DNA of 64,000 bases, taken from assembly GCF_021155765.1 (NCBI RefSeq), contig NC_060106.1:5029501-5093500 (forward strand). The letters are read 5' to 3'. Of this stretch, positions 60,888 to 64,000 are shown in pieces. A program made the translations under genes and the position numbers. This stretch comes from Diprion similis (taxonomy: Eukaryota > Arthropoda > Insecta > Hymenoptera > Diprionidae). The notes below the pieces were generated by a model. The model was not told where the DNA came from and searched no databases. It worked only from the letters and a program-made list of their open reading frames with translations. The number at the start of each line of letters is the position of its first letter. The stretch's first letter is position 1.

Positions 60888-63800
60888 GTGAGATACTACG
60901 TTACAATATTTTCCGCAAGGCTATGCACACGATTCCTTTGTTCACTCTCTGAAACATGGCGACTGAGACGTCTACTTATCGTGGTGCTACACCGATAACA
61001 CAGTTGATATTGATTTCCCTACACATTTCCCAGTTTCTACCAAATTCAAGTGAAACAAAAAACTCGAATGTATTCCGTGTATATTTACATCAGGCATTCC
61101 GTTTCCAAAGGTCGAGCGACAACGAAATCAAATAACAGCATGAATTTTCGGCACACGGAGTGTTCAGAGACATACTCGATGTTCGACTCGTTGTTAGGTC
61201 GACTGGGCGGGGCGTAATATGGTATAGCGTTAATTTATGTACCGTAGAAAACAAATTACGCAATGTTTAGCGGATCACCCGATCTGCTCGAATCCTTCAG
61301 TAGAAACTTTTTGGCAAGATTTCACTACTTACTAATGTGGATTAAATCTGCGGTACAGAACAAACTCACAATGGGTATCAGGATGTACATACAACTTCGC
61401 GTCGGTTTATTCATCAGTGGCTCTCAAGCACTCAGAAACGTACAGTGGCTCCTTTGTCAGGCTGTTCCAGGCCAGTCACATTACCGAAACAGTGGCAAAA
61501 TAGTTGATTTGGGCGATGCGCTAGGCCTAGATCTAATCACCGAGTATACTAGATTCATATTTCTCGTGAAACTAGATTAAATTCGTATTTATCGTCGAAT
61601 TGGGTGCTTACGTTGTGACAGATTTAGTACGTTGAAATGATGCATAGTCATTTTAGTGGCTAAAGTGAACTCCTGCAAGTACGAAAATTCTTTCACCCGT
61701 GTATGTCATTGTTCAAAAATATATGGAATAGAACGTGTCAAAAACTAAAATTGATGAATTGTGAAAATTACAGCCGATTTCATTCACGGGGTGCCTAACT
61801 TTACGAAAAATTACTACTGATACGACTCGGTCGGTAAAGGTAGGATTGCGGCAGCGCTATAACGACCCGTCATTGGCACGCGCGGATCTAAATAAACTGT
61901 CGCGCAAATGTGACGCATTATACTGCAGACCGCGTTATTTATCAGTGAGCGGAATGTATGCTGAATGTCTATCAACAGGGCCGTTGAATTGTACTAGAGA
62001 ACAACATAATACTACCAGATCTTGAAGCTTGTTTGGCCTTGAACATATACAAAACTAGGGACCGGTTATAATATAAGAATCCGGTTGACGACCTCCCCTC
62101 CTCTCCACCAACATAAACGAGTCGTTGGTAAGACCTAAGGAAATTTCTGACATAGTCCACTTTACACTGGAGTAGATAGTTTATTTTTCTATCATACAGA
62201 AAGCTACACGGAGAGAACGCTTCTGTTCTTTAAACAATTTCAAGACAACTATCAATTTATAACGATTAGATACGCATTTCTCAGAACAGTACCAAAGGAT
62301 CAACGGTGCATGTATCATATGATGAATAGATAAATCTTTTGTCGACCCTCTTAACCCTGAACTTGGAGTGGTAGTGAAAAATATTTGAACAGGCACAAAG
62401 TTCGTCGTCGGGATATATTTTGTGCGCTATAGTCTGGGCCCGTACTTTTACTATGTGTTTAAGTGTTGGATGTTATTCAAGTATGCATCTATAGCGCAGT
62501 GCACCTAATCAATTAATGGTAGTTGGTTTTCGAGATATCGTTTGTTAGTAGAGACAGATAAATAACGCTCGTTGAAAAAATACATGTGATCGACATGACG
62601 CGATGTGCGCAGCAACGATACACGAACAGTTTTCATATTATCATTATATTATGCATCACGATACATGTGGTGTAAAGAAGCAACAGAAAATTGCAATTTA
62701 TTTCGCGCGATCCTTACTGTTTTAATATATAATATTGCATACTGAACAATTATTATCGTTTGACATACTTGGAAAAACGTAGAAACTGACAACAAGCTAT
62801 ATGAACAGCAATAGTGGCCGTTTAAAAATTTGGCATACGGATCGAAAACAAATTACGTCCAAACTCATATATATGATACGTCATCGACTCATCTGCAGCA
62901 GCTGCAGTATCATGTTGATGACTTGTTGTAAGCGTGATAGTAGATGTAAAACAATTCCTGCTTTGTGCAGAAACGAGTGCAGAAAGGAACAAAGAATATT
63001 CGTTTTTTTTGTAGTTATTTTGGATACACCCGCCCAGTTGCAAAGAGTTTGCGCAAAATTGTTCAGCTTTGAAACTTCATTTCAGCGTTAAGATTTCTCC
63101 GGACTCGCTTCGACTGGACAAAAAACGTTGTACTGTCCTAGTCGTAAACACGGTTTACATAGGTCAATGACATTTACATTTTTATTAAAGCGCAGGCGAA
63201 TTGACTTGGTAAAAAGATATGCATGATTTTAACGTTTATAAATGTAAATACGTGTTTACGACTATGACAGTAAAATGTTTTTTGTCAGTCATAAATTGAG
63301 GCTCGTTTTTGAAAATTTATATCGACGTTGAAGATTTCTCTGGATTCGGATTTCATGGATAAAATACATTGAACAAAAACAAACATACTGTCTTTGTCGT
63401 AATGACATTTATATTGTTTTTGTTACATTGTAGACACATTCACTTGGTAAAAAAATGTGCATGCTTGTAACGTTGATAGATGTGAACACGTGTTGTATCC
63501 ATGTTACGGTAACTCGATTCTAAGCTTGGTTCAATCCCATGACCTTACTAATTAGTTTCGCTTCAGATAAGGATAGGCAAACTAATGGACATCGAGATTA
63601 GCGTAGCTTACTCGGTAGGTAAGTGAATAACTCGCGTAGTCTGGCGACATACTTTTTTAGTAGGCATACGGGAATACACATCTTTCACGTAATACCGACA
63701 TATCGCAGTACATTTATTAAGAATATTATTTGCTATAGAGTTACACTATTGCGAGTACATAAATACAATACATACCTACAACAATTTATCAGTATTTATG

Positions 63801-64000
63801 TTTATATGTGATTGCATAAGCTTTCGATTGTGTGATCATAATGGTTGTTACAAATTTGAACAGCAAAACAATTAACTTATAACAATCTATTATGTGTAGA
63901 AAAGCATTATAAATATTTTTATATCGCGTAATAAGCGCAGATATTCCATCTTTTATATCTGTAATATTATTGAACATTTCGAGGTTAGGTTGGGGGATTT
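60888..64000. other. First intron of the ZIP13 gene (open at right edge)
   Basis: No second ZIP13 exon was found before the window ends. Frames such as 61263-61580 (105 codons) have no recognisable family match and no suitable flanking splice pair. A diverged direct duplication is present at 63086-63505. Confidence 0.5.
63086..63505. repeat. Diverged tandem duplication of about 185-bp units
   Basis: Copy 1 (about 63086-63276) and copy 2 (about 63325-63505) share the same order of blocks: AAGATTTCTC-GGA-TCG near the start, ACTGTC-T-GTCGTAA, ATGACATTTA-ATT, TTGACTTGGTAAAAAGATAT against TTCACTTGGTAAAAAAATGT, GCATG-TT-TAACGTT, and ACGTGTT near the end. Units start about 240 bp apart. Identity is moderate, so the duplication is old. 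Confidence 0.65.

Noticed and set aside
61263-61580. 105-codon plus-strand frame
   Set aside because: It has no membrane or ZIP motif, so it is not the second ZIP13 exon, and there are no suitable flanking splice sites.
63980-64000. TTAGG-like bases at the right end (insect telomere repeat)
   Set aside because: Only one TTAGG unit is present within GAGGTTAGGTTGGG; not an array.
1-64000. tRNA, rRNA, CRISPR array, viral or toxin genes
   Set aside because: Both strands were read for cloverleaf-like blocks, regularly spaced direct repeats and viral motifs; nothing met a reasonable standard. A covariance-model tRNA search would settle the tRNA point.

Overview
This is nuclear DNA from an insect. 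It is AT-rich and has spliced genes with GT-AG introns, mononucleotide runs, microsatellites and many short non-autonomous DNA-transposon-like or foldback repeats. An ABCH-type transporter (an arthropod half-transporter family) sits with a RAB28 gene and a kinesin-9 gene. As I recall, Drosophila lacks RAB28, which argues against Diptera; a hymenopteran such as a sawfly is my best guess, but this was not checked. No virus, toxin, CRISPR array or bacterial operon was seen.

Layout. 1-10166 (+): the 3' part of an ABCH/ABCG23-like transporter; the N-terminal ATPase exons lie left of the window. 10167-14620: gene-free, with microsatellites and a long foldback repeat. 14621-19267 (-): a five-exon CRAL-TRIO lipid-transfer protein, with a second foldback in its last intron. 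20917-25691 (-): an eleven-exon kinesin-9 (KIF9/KIF6-like) gene with a divergent motor. 26721-30300 (+): nucleolar protein NOP14, divergent from the kinesin. 30780-34646 (-): an SFI1-like centrin-binding repeat protein, convergent with NOP14. 36384-38258 (+): the mitochondrial E3 ligase MARCHF5, with a long extra N-terminus. 38259-41842: repeat-bearing spacer. 41843-42784 (-): cysteamine (2-aminoethanethiol) dioxygenase ADO. 44466-46214 (+): an intronless hexosaminidase D-like GH20 enzyme. 47270-49964 (-): RAB28, carrying Leu at the catalytic Gln position. 50829-53531 (-): an F-box/LRR protein, with one or two candidate upstream exons at 53713-53814 and 56607-56720. 59145-64000 (+): a TATA promoter, an unassigned candidate first exon, then the first coding exon of a ZIP13 (SLC39A13) zinc transporter that continues beyond the right edge.

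The genes are mostly housekeeping genes with unrelated roles: ribosome assembly, centriole/cilium, membrane traffic, ubiquitination, thiol oxidation and transport. RAB28, kinesin-9 and SFI1 are all linked to cilia or centrioles, but I see nothing showing that their clustering is functional. All exon joins were made by hand from GT/AG sites and reading phase; the phases agree throughout each multi-exon model. The most noteworthy observations are the RAB28 Q-to-L change, the eroded kinesin motor motifs, the MARCHF5 N-terminal extension, and a set of inverted-repeat elements, including a clear TTAA-flanked piggyBac-type MITE and an element built from TTCCGAA motifs.
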